NCBI RefSeq assembly: GCF_020532725.1
Contig: NZ_JAJAVC010000006.1
Location: 558,001 to 622,000 of the forward strand
DNA length: 64,000 nt
Origin: Methylobacillus arboreus
GTDB lineage: Bacteria > Pseudomonadota > Gammaproteobacteria > Burkholderiales > Methylophilaceae
Reading direction: 5' to 3'
Positions 48,301-56,474 of this stretch are shown piece by piece. Every line of letters begins with the position of its first letter. The stretch's first letter is position 1. A program made the position numbers and the translations under genes. The notes under the pieces were generated by a model. The model was not told the DNA's origin and searched no databases. It worked only from the letters and a program-made list of their open reading frames with translations.

Positions 48301-49085
48301 CTCGCTGACGGCATATGCAGGATCAATTGCGCGACTTCATGCGGATTGTCCAAGGCATATTTCCAGCCCTTCAGGCTCGCGCGCGTGAACGCCTCAACCC
48401 GGTCCGGATGCGCATTTAGCTCAGCTTCGCTGGTGAACAAGGTATCGCCATAGAAATCGACGCCAAAATCCATTGCCACCAGCATGGCAGGCTCAATCCC
48501 CAACTCTCTCATGCGCAGAGGCTCCACGGTGGCGTAGGCAGAAATGACGTCGACTTTGTCTTCCAGTAAATCCTCCAACCTGCCGCTTTGAGGCAGGATG
48601 GTCATTTCCTGCATATTGATACCGTGCTTGAGCAGCAATGCGCGATGTTGCGCATCGCGCCATTCGGTATTCGCCAGCATGACACGCTTGCCCACAAGAT
48701 CGGCTGGCGCCCTGATATTGCTGGATTTCTTACTGAGGAGAATATGGGGAGGATGCTGGAAGATGGCAGCCAATGCCACGATGGGCTGCCCTTGAATGCG
48801 CGCAATTGCAATTTCGGCGTCACCCACGCCATATTGGGTTTTGCCGGAAACAACCTGCTCAACCGAGGAGTGTTGCATATCGGCCTCGACTATCTCGACC
48901 TCCAGCCCTTCGTCGCGATAGTATCCTTGTGCCTGGGCTGCATAGTAGCCGGCAAACTGGAACTGGTGATACCACTTGAGTTGCAGCCTGACCTTATCCA
49001 GCGGCTCGGCAACAGCCTGGCCGCTCAGCAGCAGGAGAGACAATAGCAGCACACGCATAAGAACATGATAGATTGAACAGTCCAT
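45378..49085 (-). CDS. SBP-PAS-GAF-PAS-GGDEF-EAL cyclic-di-GMP receptor enzyme
   Basis: The 1235-residue membrane protein begins with a signal segment and a periplasmic NMT1/THI5-like substrate-binding domain (about 30-325; VRLQLKWYHQFQFAGYYAAQ). One membrane span follows (~332-353), then a coiled coil and PAS (~400-510). Next come GAF (~525-675), a second PAS (~680-800), GGDEF (~805-975) and EAL (~985-1230). GGDEF is intact (RLGGDEF) and EAL is intact (GAEALIRW, ELTES, DDFGTGYSSL, KIDRSFV), so it may both make and degrade c-di-GMP. The binding domain probably senses a thiamine-precursor-like or other small ligand, as in related hybrid receptors. Start 49085 with GGGGAG/AAAGGA places the signal segment first; a frame to 49154 is longer. 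Confidence 0.9.
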   Translation of the reverse strand: MDCSIYHVLMRVLLLSLLLLSGQAVAEPLDKVRLQLKWYHQFQFAGYYAAQAQGYYRDEGLEVEIVEADMQHSSVEQVVSGKTQYGVGDAEIAIARIQGQPIVALAAIFQHPPHILLSKKSSNIRAPADLVGKRVMLANTEWRDAQHRALLLKHGINMQEMTILPQSGRLEDLLEDKVDVISAYATVEPLRMRELGIEPAMLVAMDFGVDFYGDTLFTSEAELNAHPDRVEAFTRASLKGWKYALDNPHEVAQLILHMPSARKQPPDLKQLMYEAREMQRFILPDLVEIGRMTRARWELIARMFAELGLVKADYSLDGFVWRETEGGAHLVKWFAGGALLVGLVAGLVLLWNLQIRKKVREQTRELHAEIHQRQLVERELKSAQEQVRLTFHAASAGIAMTSIDGRFLLVNPAYSEIVGYSEEELKKLYCHDLNHEEDSLEARNNRQRLLNGEIDYSVVEKRYRAKSGRPVWVRISATLVKNADGSPRNLIKVVENIEQQKRQESLRVEQQHLLERIAAGAELDDILHASVELIEAQYPEVLGSIMLLEKAEVFGRSIAPRLPQSYLKKLQGLHIGPGIGSCGTAAYERRTVVVADIQQDPLWAEYRDIAKRYGLRACWSMPILSSTQQVLGTFGVYGRVPRMPEQREMELVSACCHIVGIAIERNRSEEQLRLLETSIARLNDIVLIAEADPQGVQSPHIIFVNKAFERLTGYSAEEVIGKDPDMLDGPNTQMDELRRVKNLLKQGKSVRTELINYKKNGEEIWLEMDILPIANNAGVFTHWVAVERDITERKAAESKIQHLAFYDMLTNLPNRLLLLDRLEQALLNSMRLNRSGALLFLDLDNFKTLNDTHGHDFGDMLLEQVAQRLLGSVRITDTVARLGGDEFVVVVENLSERSNDAAQEASNIAEKILLALSQSFRLSAYEHYSSCSVGIALFSNEQQVTVDELLKRADLAMYQAKAAGRNTFRFFDPAMQALITKRAAMEEDLRQALRRDEMRLYYQPQVDSRGNLLGAEALIRWEHPQQGLLSPAGFIGLAEETGLILPIGEWVLISACKQLVIWGERPETANLCLSVNVSARQLHQHDFIERVFAILKETGAHPQNLKLELTESTLVENIEEMIIKMNTLKAMGVGFAMDDFGTGYSSLAYLKRLPLSQLKIDRSFVRDVLIDSNDASIVQTIIALGHGLGLKVVAEGVESREQQRFLADHGCLAYQGYLFGKPQPVEQFEQVFGLA

Positions 49086-49172
49086 ATCCTTTACTCCCCA
49101 CTCCGGCATGGCAAACACACGCTGTTCAATGGAAAAATCCTCTATCCAAACCAATCAAGCGCAACAAGAACA

Positions 49173-49916
49173 TTAACCCATAGCGACTGATGTCTTGTCA
49201 GTAAACGTGACAACCAATACATCACGATATGCAGCCTGGGTTGAGTCAATCTGCTCAACCTGGGTGACACCGTGCATACATCGCTTGTCATCCACCAGCG
49301 CCCAATCCAGCGGATTGGTCAGGGTAAAGCTATCCAGCACAACCTTATTCAGGTTATGCAAAGTCGTCGTGCCGCTGGAAATATTCACGCGCTTGACCAT
49401 CATCACGAGGACATAATCCACGCCATCCCGGTGCACACCCTCGGGAGCAGGCTTTCCATGCGCCTGCTGGCTGGCCTCGATGCGGAACTGGTGCGCCTCT
49501 ATATGCCAGCGTGCATCGGGACGCAACCGGCTGAATAAATCCCGACATAAATGCAAGACACCCTGCATGGTCGGACCCTGAACCAGGCTGGCTGGAATCG
49601 GCTCGTAAATACGTGCGATCCCGCCATTGAGCGAGTTGTACTCCCGGCTCTGGTAATGCGGTTGATGCGGCTCCAACATGATGGGCCCGGTTTTTTCAGC
49701 ACTCAGGGTAGCAAAACGGCGGCGGCGATAGCTCCCTCCGTCTGCCATATACTCATCGAGTGGCATGCCATCCCAACTGGCATCAAACACACCCCAATCC
49801 GACAATGCTCCAGGGTTGGAGGCCAGTAACCACTCTCGTACCTGTTGCCCCGGCACAAAACTGAATCCGTTGGCTGTGATTTGCTCACAAAGGCTTACCG
49901 TGTCATTTACCTGCAT
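49173..49916 (-). CDS. 2-oxoglutarate-Fe(II) dioxygenase family protein
   Basis: The ~247-residue protein resembles the 2OG-Fe_Oxy_2 family (L-isoleucine dioxygenase-like): HRDGVDYVLVMMVKR gives the H-x-D iron pair, CMHGVTQVE the distal His, and YRDVLVVTF the 2-oxoglutarate-binding Arg. Such enzymes hydroxylate free amino acids or related small molecules; the substrate is unknown. The ATG at 49916 is chosen; an in-frame TTG at 49934 is possible. It lies 87 bp upstream of the c-di-GMP receptor gene on the same strand. Confidence 0.82.
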   Translation of the reverse strand: MQVNDTVSLCEQITANGFSFVPGQQVREWLLASNPGALSDWGVFDASWDGMPLDEYMADGGSYRRRRFATLSAEKTGPIMLEPHQPHYQSREYNSLNGGIARIYEPIPASLVQGPTMQGVLHLCRDLFSRLRPDARWHIEAHQFRIEASQQAHGKPAPEGVHRDGVDYVLVMMVKRVNISSGTTTLHNLNKVVLDSFTLTNPLDWALVDDKRCMHGVTQVEQIDSTQAAYRDVLVVTFTDKTSVAMG

Positions 49917-50062
49917 CAAATACTTTTCACTCAATTAAAACTGCCTGGGTTGGTTCTCACGATTATTCAAGTCATTAAGATGTTTGGCCTGCTAACTACC
50001 CAGCATATTAGCGAATCGCAGGCGATCTTTGAAAAAAACTTGTTGACCCACATCACCAAGTA

Positions 50063-50076
50063 ACTAATTATTTAGT
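50063..50076. promoter_or_regulatory. Candidate ArsR operator overlapping the arsR start
   Basis: ACTAA-TTAT-TTAGT is a perfect inverted repeat ending one base before the ATG of the ArsR-type gene. The AT-rich symmetric form is like ArsR/SmtB operators and suggests autoregulation. Confidence 0.45.
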
Positions 50077-50077
50077 G

Positions 50078-50383
50078 ATGAAATCACACAGTGACATTCC
50101 CGACGCCTGGCGAAGCATCTCTGATTTATTTGTTGCACTTGGCGATGCGCATCGGCAGCGCATCCTGCTTTCCTTTGAATCAAACGAGCGTTTGAGCATC
50201 AGCCAGATTGCGGCAGCATCCACGCTAAGCCGTACCGCAGTTACGCATCACCTCAAGGTGCTGGAGCAAGGCGGCGCGCTCAGGCGTGAGAAAGTCGGCA
50301 AGGAAGTACTGTTCTCCATCGACAAGGACTACATGCAGACCGCGCTCGAAAACGTCCTGCGTTACATCCAGCAAGAAATCTGA
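50078..50383 (+). CDS. ArsR-family regulator
   Basis: The ~101-residue winged-helix protein has the ArsR/SmtB layout: LFVALGDAHRQRILLSF, the recognition helix STLSRTAVTHHLKVLEQGG, and the wing LRREKVGKEVLFSI. It has no Cys, so the usual metal sites are missing; it probably senses another signal. It sits 16 bp before aas and the lysophospholipid transporter gene, so it likely controls phospholipid repair. The ATG at 50078 is preferred over the adjacent GTG at 50075; the ribosome site is weak. Confidence 0.85.
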   Translation: MKSHSDIPDAWRSISDLFVALGDAHRQRILLSFESNERLSISQIAAASTLSRTAVTHHLKVLEQGGALRREKVGKEVLFSIDKDYMQTALENVLRYIQQEI

Positions 50384-50399
50384 CAAGAGAGAAAAGCCG

Positions 50400-52523
50400 A
50401 TGTTATTGTCATTGACCAGAGCGATTACCAAACTACTGTTCCGCATTGAAGTACGGGGCCGAGAACATATTCCCCAACCTGAAAAGCTGCTCGTCATCAG
50501 CAACCACGAATCCTTTCTGGATGGTTTTCTGCTCGGGCTTTTTCTCCCCATACGCACGACCTTCGTCGTCCACACCACCGTGCTCGACAACCGGTTCTTC
50601 CGCTGGATTCTGAGCCATGTGCCGCATCTTGCCGTGGACACGAACAGTCCGTTGGCAATGAAGAAGGTGATCCGCCTGCTGGAAGCAGGCGGATCCGTGA
50701 TGATTTTCCCGGAAGGGCGCATCACGCTGACTGGCAGCCTGATGAAGGTCTACACCGGCCCGGCCTTTGCCGCGGCCCGCACTGGGGCGACTATCTTGCC
50801 GGTGCGTATCCGCGGTGCGGCAAAAAGCTGGTTCAGCCGCCTTGACCGCGACTTCCCGCGCCAGGTCTTTCCCAAGATCACCCTCACTATCCTGCCATCG
50901 ACCTCCATTCCCATGCCTGACGCTCCCCGCGCCAAGGAAAGACGCCGCCTGGCGGGCGAGCAGATGCAGCACATCATGCAGGAGATGATGTTTGCCTCGG
51001 AACCTAGCAACACTTTGTATGGCGCTTTCCTCGATGCGATCGGCACTTATGGCCGCAAGCGTAAGATCGCGGAGGATATGCAGCTTGTCGAGGAGGACTA
51101 TGGCGCATTGCTCAAGAAAAGCCTGGCGCTGGGGCGCATCGCCAGCAAGGTAAGTCGAGAGGGAGAAACCATCGGCGTATTGATGCCGAATGTCACTAAC
51201 ACTGTTTGCCTGGTGTTCGGCATGAGCGCGCTGGGGCGCATCCCCGCGATGCTCAACTACACCGCCGGCACCAGCGGTATGCAGAATGCATGCACCGCCG
51301 CCCAGATCAAGACCGTCATCACCTCGCGCAAATTCCTTGAAACCGCCAAGCTGGAGGATACGGTATCCAAACTGGCCGGCCTCAATATCGTTTATCTGGA
51401 AGACATGCGCAGCCAGTTCGGCCTGGCGGACAAGCTCTGGCTCATGGCCTATGCATTGCGCTTCCCCAGGTGCATTGCAAAGATGAATAACCCTGACGCA
51501 CCTGCCGTAGTGCTCTTCACCTCCGGCTCCGAGGGCAAGCCCAAAGGCGTGGTGCACAGCCACCGCAGCATTCTTGCCAATATTGCGCAGATTCGCGCCG
51601 TTATTGACTTCTCGCACCGCGATAAATTCATGATGGCCTTACCGTTGTTCCATGCGTTCGGCTTCACCTGTGGCGGCATCATGCCGCTGGTATGCGGCAG
51701 CAAAGTCTTCATCTACCCATCGCCGCTGCATTACCGCGTGATTCCCGAAGTGATCTATGAGCGTGGCTGTACCGCGCTCTTCGGCACCAGCACCTTCCTC
51801 GGCAACTATGCCAGGTTTGCCCACCCCTATGACTTCTACACAATGCGCTACGTCGTCGCGGGCGCGGAAAAACTCAGCAGCGAAGTGCGCAATTTATGGA
51901 TGGACAAGTTCGGCATCCGTATCCTGGAAGGCTACGGCGCAACGGAATGCGCGCCGGTGCTGGCGGTCAACACCCCCATGGCGCAGAAGGCCGGCAGTGT
52001 CGGCATGCTGCTTCCCGGATTGCAGCACCGGCTTGACACTGTCCCTGGCATCGACAATGGCGGCCTGCTCAGGGTCAAGGGCCCGAACGTGATGCTGGGT
52101 TACTATCTGTTTCAAGCACCAGGCAAATTACAGCCGCCAGAAAATGACTGGTATGACACTGGTGATGTCGTGAGCATTGACACGCGTGGGTTTGTCACCA
52201 TCCAGGGACGGGTAAAACGCTTTGCCAAGATCGCAGGTGAAATGGTCTCGCTGGAAACAGCGGAACTGCTCGCGAGCACGGCATCCCCTGACCACCAGCA
52301 CGCTGCCACCACACAAACTGACACACACCGCGGCGAGAATATCGTCCTCTACACAACAGACGCAGCACTGGCGCGTGAAGCTCTGGCCCAGGCCGCACTT
52401 AAAACCGGCAGTAGCGAGCTTGCGGTTGCACGCAAGATTATCGTCGTCAAGGCATTGCCGCAACTAGGTACCGGCAAGACTGACTACGTCACCCTCAAAC
52501 AAATGGCTGAAGCCGAAAGATAA
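50400..52523 (+). CDS. aas: Bifunctional acyltransferase / acyl-ACP synthetase Aas
   Basis: The 707-residue protein joins a PlsC-type acyltransferase and an AMP-forming acyl-ACP synthetase. The first has H36 and D41 in SNHESFLDG and FPEGRIT in block III. The second has P-loop LFTSGSEGKPKGV, EGYGATECAPVL and YDTGDVVSID. In E. coli, Aas re-acylates lysophosphatidylethanolamine at the inner membrane using ACP-bound fatty acids. The C-terminal synthetase lid ends ALPQLGTGKTDYVTLKQ with the catalytic Lys region. The start at 50400 follows the ArsR stop closely; the lplT-like gene follows by 2 bp, as in enteric aas-lplT. Confidence 0.92.
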   Translation: MLLSLTRAITKLLFRIEVRGREHIPQPEKLLVISNHESFLDGFLLGLFLPIRTTFVVHTTVLDNRFFRWILSHVPHLAVDTNSPLAMKKVIRLLEAGGSVMIFPEGRITLTGSLMKVYTGPAFAAARTGATILPVRIRGAAKSWFSRLDRDFPRQVFPKITLTILPSTSIPMPDAPRAKERRRLAGEQMQHIMQEMMFASEPSNTLYGAFLDAIGTYGRKRKIAEDMQLVEEDYGALLKKSLALGRIASKVSREGETIGVLMPNVTNTVCLVFGMSALGRIPAMLNYTAGTSGMQNACTAAQIKTVITSRKFLETAKLEDTVSKLAGLNIVYLEDMRSQFGLADKLWLMAYALRFPRCIAKMNNPDAPAVVLFTSGSEGKPKGVVHSHRSILANIAQIRAVIDFSHRDKFMMALPLFHAFGFTCGGIMPLVCGSKVFIYPSPLHYRVIPEVIYERGCTALFGTSTFLGNYARFAHPYDFYTMRYVVAGAEKLSSEVRNLWMDKFGIRILEGYGATECAPVLAVNTPMAQKAGSVGMLLPGLQHRLDTVPGIDNGGLLRVKGPNVMLGYYLFQAPGKLQPPENDWYDTGDVVSIDTRGFVTIQGRVKRFAKIAGEMVSLETAELLASTASPDHQHAATTQTDTHRGENIVLYTTDAALAREALAQAALKTGSSELAVARKIIVVKALPQLGTGKTDYVTLKQMAEAER

Positions 52524-52525
52524 GC

Positions 52526-53743
52526 ATGAATGTTCAATCAATTTTTCTCAGCCGCGGCATGCTGGCTGTCATGCTGGCCCAGTTCATCTCGGCGCTTGCG
52601 GATAACGCGCTGCTGTTTGCCGCCATCGCGTTATTGCAAGCCGGAAGCGCCCCTGCATGGCAAATTCCCCTGTTGCAGGAATTCTTCGTGATTGCCTATA
52701 TTGCGCTGGCGCCGTTCGCAGGCCCGTTTGCCGACACCCTGCCCAAAGGGCGCGTCATGCTGATTGCCAATAGCATGAAATTCCTCGGCGCTGCCGCGAT
52801 GCTGAGCGGCCTCAACCCGCTGCTGGCCTATGGCATGGTAGGGTTGGGTGCGGCCGCCTATTCCCCGGCAAAATACGGCATCCTCAGCGAACTGGTCGCC
52901 ACCGATAAGCTGGTCAAGGCCAACAGCCTGATGGAAGGCTCCACGATTGTGGCCATCCTGCTGGGCGCGGTAATCGGCGGCTGGCTGGCGGACTATTGGC
53001 TGGCTGGCGCGCTTTATGCCGTTGCAATCGCATATCTGCTCGCCGCAGCCATCAACCTGCTGATCCCGCGCCTGCCGCCTGCACACCCATTGACCACATT
53101 TGCACCACTGTCCATGTGCCGGGACTTCATCCAGGCAACTCGCAAACTGATGCGGGACCCGGATGCAAGGTTCTCCATTATCGGCACCAGTATTTTCTGG
53201 GGCGCAGGCAGCACGCTGCGTTTCCTGCTGGTGGCATGGGTGCCTGTCGCACTGCATATCCAGGACTTGAGCACGCCCGCCAACCTTAGTGGCGCAGTCG
53301 CCATCGGTATCGCCATCGGGGCGATTGCCGCTGCCCGCTGGGTCGAGCTGCATACCGTCAACCGCGCATTGCCGGCAGGGGTACTGATTGGCCTCGCCAT
53401 CATGGCGTTTGCCTACACCAGCAACATTTATATGGCGATTGCCTGCTTGCTGCTGATTGGCCTGCTGGGTGGCTTCTATGCGGTGCCGCTCAACGCATTG
53501 CTGCAGGAACGCGGACATCAATCCGTAGGCTCAGGCCATGCCATCGCGATCCAGAACCTGTTCGAGAATCTCAGCATGCTGTTGCTGATGGGCGTCTACA
53601 TCCTGCTCAGCAAGCAACAGCTTCCTATCATTCCCATTATGATGACGATAGGAGGCCTGGTTTTCATTGCGACAGGGAGTCTTGCCTGGTCACGCATCAG
53701 GAAAGGTAATTGGGTAGGAAACATCCTACACAGGATTCAGTGA
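52526..53743 (+). CDS. lplT: Lysophospholipid transporter LplT
   Basis: The 405-residue MFS protein has about 12 membrane spans and the LplT-type start LSRGMLAVMLAQFISALADNALLFAAIALL, with AAYSPAKYGILSEL and LVKANSLMEGSTIVAILLGAVIGG. It flips lysophosphatidylethanolamine to the inner face, where Aas re-acylates it. Its start is 2 bp after the aas stop, so translation is coupled. In some bacteria the two are one fused protein; here they are separate. Confidence 0.93.
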   Translation: MNVQSIFLSRGMLAVMLAQFISALADNALLFAAIALLQAGSAPAWQIPLLQEFFVIAYIALAPFAGPFADTLPKGRVMLIANSMKFLGAAAMLSGLNPLLAYGMVGLGAAAYSPAKYGILSELVATDKLVKANSLMEGSTIVAILLGAVIGGWLADYWLAGALYAVAIAYLLAAAINLLIPRLPPAHPLTTFAPLSMCRDFIQATRKLMRDPDARFSIIGTSIFWGAGSTLRFLLVAWVPVALHIQDLSTPANLSGAVAIGIAIGAIAAARWVELHTVNRALPAGVLIGLAIMAFAYTSNIYMAIACLLLIGLLGGFYAVPLNALLQERGHQSVGSGHAIAIQNLFENLSMLLLMGVYILLSKQQLPIIPIMMTIGGLVFIATGSLAWSRIRKGNWVGNILHRIQ

Positions 53744-53815
53744 ATGCCTGAATTTGCTGCTGAGCTGAAGCCTCTATATTGAGTGCACATGATCATTCTG
53801 CGAAGGAGCAGCGCC

Positions 53816-53950
53816 ATGAAAAAATTGACCGCATTCTTGATGTTGTGTGGATTTATCGCATTGACCGGCTGTAACACCATGAAGGGCGCTGGCCAAGATA
53901 TCCAGCGCGGTGGCGAAAAGCTTGAAAATGCTGCTGACAAGAACAAATAA
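53816..53950 (+). CDS. Entericidin-like small lipoprotein
   Basis: The 44-residue precursor MKKLTAFLMLCGFIALTGC... has a lipobox ending LTGC (Cys at 19). The mature part NTMKGAGQDIQRGGEKLENA matches EcnA/EcnB entericidins. These are small outer-membrane lipoproteins, the EcnB type being implicated in stationary-phase bacteriolysis. AAGGAG lies 9 bp upstream. It has its own terminator. There is no adjacent second entericidin, so no antidote/toxin pair is seen. Confidence 0.88.
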   Translation: MKKLTAFLMLCGFIALTGCNTMKGAGQDIQRGGEKLENAADKNK

Positions 53951-53966
53951 CTTCCAGTAAGCCGCC

Positions 53967-53995
53967 CAGGCTCATGAAAATCATGAGCCTGTTTT
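53967..53995 (+). terminator. Intrinsic terminator of the entericidin gene
   Basis: An 11-bp perfect stem CAGGCTCATGA / TCATGAGCCTG with loop AAA is followed by TTTT, 16 bp after the stop. Confidence 0.85.
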
Positions 53996-54100
53996 AATGG
54001 CTAGCACCCGTGTCAAGCTTGATGCGTGCGAGTAAAGTTTGGTTCACGTACTGCAGCTTTGCAGCACGCCCATTCTGAACACCTGCTAAGGAGCTATATT

Positions 54101-54172
54101 ATGTGGACCAAGCCAGAAGTTACCGAGATGCGTTTCGGCTTTGAAGTAACAATGTATGTTTGCAATCGCTAA
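54101..54172 (+). CDS. pqqA: PQQ precursor peptide PqqA (orphan)
   Basis: The 23-residue peptide MWTKPEVTEMRFGFEVTMYV...R is a textbook PqqA: the Glu and Tyr joined to make pyrroloquinoline quinone are E15 and Y19 in FEVTMY. AAGGAG is 7 bp before the ATG. No pqqB-E follows; the gene ends in its own strong terminator and the next gene is a convergent LysR. In methylotrophs pqqA is often separate from pqqBCDE and highly expressed to supply cofactor for methanol dehydrogenase. A second copy elsewhere is possible. Confidence 0.95.
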   Translation: MWTKPEVTEMRFGFEVTMYVCNR

Positions 54173-54194
54173 TTGACCTTCGCGTCAATAATCG

Positions 54195-54226
54195 AAATGG
54201 GAGCTTAATGCTCCCATTTGTCTTTT
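54195..54226 (+). terminator. Intrinsic terminator of pqqA
   Basis: A 10-bp perfect stem AAATGGGAGC / GCTCCCATTT with loop TTAAT is followed by GTCTTTT. It closes the pqqA unit 22 bp after its stop and before the convergent LysR gene. Confidence 0.85.
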
Positions 54227-54239
54227 CAGGCTTTGCAAA

Positions 54240-55115
54240 TCATCCCGGCTGGAACCATTGCTGCAGGAAATCGGCAAAACTGCGCACCATAAGCGAGGCT
54301 TGGCGATGTTGCGGATAGAGCGCATACACGGCGCCAATGTCGCCGGTATACTCCTGCAATACCTGCACTACCTGCCCCTTCTGGATGGCGCTCCTGACGT
54401 AAAACTCCGGCAGGCCGACAATACCCAGCCCGGCAGCCGCAGCTTCGCACATCACCTCTCCATGATTTGAACGCAGCACTGGATGCACCTGCAACTTCAG
54501 CAACTCACCGTTATCCGTAAACAGCCACTCGCCGGCCCGCGTCGCTATGCACCGGTGTTGTCCCAGCTGTGTCGGCGATTGTGGAGCACCATACCGGGCC
54601 AGGTAATCCGGACTGCAGCAATAGATCAACGGCGAGTCGGTTAATTTGCGCGCCACCAAGCCTTCGTCGGGTTGCTTGGTGATGCGGATCGCCATGTCAT
54701 AGCCTTCACCTATCAGATCCACGATGCGATTATCCACATCCAGCGCCACTTCAAGCCTGGGATGCAATTGCATGAAGCGATTCAGTGCAGGCGACAACAC
54801 CATGCTGGCAAAAGAGACCGGGGCAGATATCCTGAGCAGGCCCCGCAACTCGCCACTGCTGCTGGAAATTTCCTGCTCGGCTTCGTCAACCTCCTGCAGG
54901 ATATTCAGGCACCGTGCAAAAAATACGCGGCCCAGCTCCGTCGGCGACAATTTACGCGTAGTGCGATGCAGCAATCTCGCGCCAAGGCGTTCCTCCAACT
55001 CCATCACCCGGCGGCTGACCAGTTGCTTGCTGATCCCCAGGCGAGCCGCGGCCGTTGTGAAATTGCCGCTTTTCACCACCTCGGCGTAAATCCGCATTTG
55101 TTCGAGCTGGTTCAT
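54240..55115 (-). CDS. LysR-family regulator divergent from doxX/ygiD
   Basis: The 291-residue LysR protein has its helix-turn-helix at residues 17-45 (FTTAAARLGISKQLVSRRVMELE) and an effector domain typical of the large LysR subgroup that controls redox and small-molecule enzymes. The ATG at 55115 (MNQLEQM) is preferred to a TTG at 55124. The 109-bp gap to divergent doxX contains AATTA-N5-TAATT and CCATTTATGG, possible operator elements. A similar LysR/DoxX/YgiD grouping is common in proteobacteria. Confidence 0.87.
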   Translation of the reverse strand: MNQLEQMRIYAEVVKSGNFTTAAARLGISKQLVSRRVMELEERLGARLLHRTTRKLSPTELGRVFFARCLNILQEVDEAEQEISSSSGELRGLLRISAPVSFASMVLSPALNRFMQLHPRLEVALDVDNRIVDLIGEGYDMAIRITKQPDEGLVARKLTDSPLIYCCSPDYLARYGAPQSPTQLGQHRCIATRAGEWLFTDNGELLKLQVHPVLRSNHGEVMCEAAAAGLGIVGLPEFYVRSAIQKGQVVQVLQEYTGDIGAVYALYPQHRQASLMVRSFADFLQQWFQPG

Positions 55116-55224
55116 TATTGTCAACCATTTATGGACAGTTTTACCAATTAATAGCTAATTATCAATCCATATAATACAAAATACAATGCATTCATCTTTC
55201 ATCACTTCATAAAAGGACATCATC

Positions 55225-55611
55225 ATGAACGCCGCAAACCTCACCGCCCTGATTGGCCGCGCACTGCTGGCATTGATTTTCATCATCAGCGGCTTTGGCA
55301 AACTCGCAGACCCGACCGGCACCATCGCCTTCATTACCAGCACTGGCGCGCCTTTGCCTGAGCTGGGCTATGCCATTGCATTGTTTGTCGAACTGGGCTT
55401 GGCAACCGCCTTGTTGATCGGTTATCGCGCCCGCATTGTGGCGTTGGCGATTGCACTGTTCACGCTAGTCACAGCGTTCATGTTCCATTTCGACCTGAAT
55501 GACCAGCTTCAGACCATCCTGTTCCTGAAGAACCTCGCCATCACAGGCGGTCTGCTGCAAATCGTCGTGCATGGCGCCGGCAACTTGAGCCTTGATGGCA
55601 ATCGCCGCTAA
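55225..55611 (+). CDS. DoxX-family membrane protein
   Basis: The 128-residue protein has four membrane spans and the DoxX signature IGRALLALIFIISGFGKLADP with the family Gly-Lys-Leu, and ALFVELGLATALLIGY with the conserved Glu. DoxX proteins are thought to take part in quinone or thiol redox chemistry at the membrane. AAAAGGA lies before the ATG. The dioxygenase gene follows by 66 bp, and LysR is divergent. Confidence 0.9.
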   Translation: MNAANLTALIGRALLALIFIISGFGKLADPTGTIAFITSTGAPLPELGYAIALFVELGLATALLIGYRARIVALAIALFTLVTAFMFHFDLNDQLQTILFLKNLAITGGLLQIVVHGAGNLSLDGNRR

Positions 55612-55677
55612 CCGTTACACAAGCGAAGCCTATCAGCCATGCAACACCTGGCTGATGAGTGATCGAGGGCAAATATC

Positions 55678-56445
55678 ATGAGCACATTATTCATTTCGCA
55701 TGGCGCACCCAGCCTGGTGCTCAAGCCTGGTAAAACAGGCACAATGTTGGCGGAACTGGCTGCATCATTGCCGCGTCCGGATGCGATCCTGGCAGTCTCG
55801 GCGCACTGGGATACCCAGCAGCCGCGTGTCAGTGCCACCCCACGGCCTGACACTATCCATGATTTTGGCGGATTCCCGCCGGCCATGTATGCAATGCAAT
55901 ATCCGGCGCCCGGCGCGCCGGGGCTGGCACGCACTGTCGTAGAAACACTGGCTGCGCATGATATCGCCGCAGGTATCGATACATCGCGCGGCCTCGACCA
56001 TGGTGTCTGGGTGCCGCTGATGCTGATGTATCCGCATGCCGATATTCCCGTGGCCCAGCTATCGATACAAAGCCAGGCCGGGCCACGTGCCCACTATCAG
56101 CTCGGGCAGGCGCTCGCAGGATTGAAAACCGGCAACGTCATGCTGCTATGCTCAGGTGCCATCACGCATAACCTGCATGACTTCTTTACCTCAGACCGGG
56201 ATGCCCAGGCACTCGACTATGTCTCCGCATTCAGCGACTGGATGGGGGAGAAAATTGCGGCAGGGGATGTTGATGCTTTGCTGGACTACAGGCAACAGGC
56301 GCCGGGAGGCACGCGCGCCCACCCGCATGAGGACCATCTCATGCCCCTGTTTGTGGCCCTAGGTGCCGCACAAGGGCAGGCAATCCGCTATCAGCCCGAG
56401 AATACCTATGGCATTCTCGCAATGGATACCTATGTCTGGCACTAG
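55678..56445 (+). CDS. ygiD: Class III extradiol ring-cleavage dioxygenase (YgiD/DODA type)
   Basis: The 255-residue protein has the metal ligands of the DODA/LigB-like family: SHGAPSLVL near the start, SAHWDTQ, RGLDHGVWVPL and HPHEDHLMPL. E. coli YgiD is a zinc- or iron-dependent 4,5-DOPA extradiol dioxygenase. The physiological substrate in bacteria is unclear. It follows doxX, with which it probably forms a LysR-controlled pair, and it converges on mltA. Confidence 0.9.
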   Translation: MSTLFISHGAPSLVLKPGKTGTMLAELAASLPRPDAILAVSAHWDTQQPRVSATPRPDTIHDFGGFPPAMYAMQYPAPGAPGLARTVVETLAAHDIAAGIDTSRGLDHGVWVPLMLMYPHADIPVAQLSIQSQAGPRAHYQLGQALAGLKTGNVMLLCSGAITHNLHDFFTSDRDAQALDYVSAFSDWMGEKIAAGDVDALLDYRQQAPGGTRAHPHEDHLMPLFVALGAAQGQAIRYQPENTYGILAMDTYVWH

Positions 56446-56474
56446 CGCAACACTCGCCAGCAGCAACGTGCGAG

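Noticed and set aside
49979-50063. 27-codon frame before arsR (starting MFGLLTTQHIS)
   Set aside because: No ribosome site, no recognisable signal or domain, and it lies in the AT-rich promoter region of arsR.
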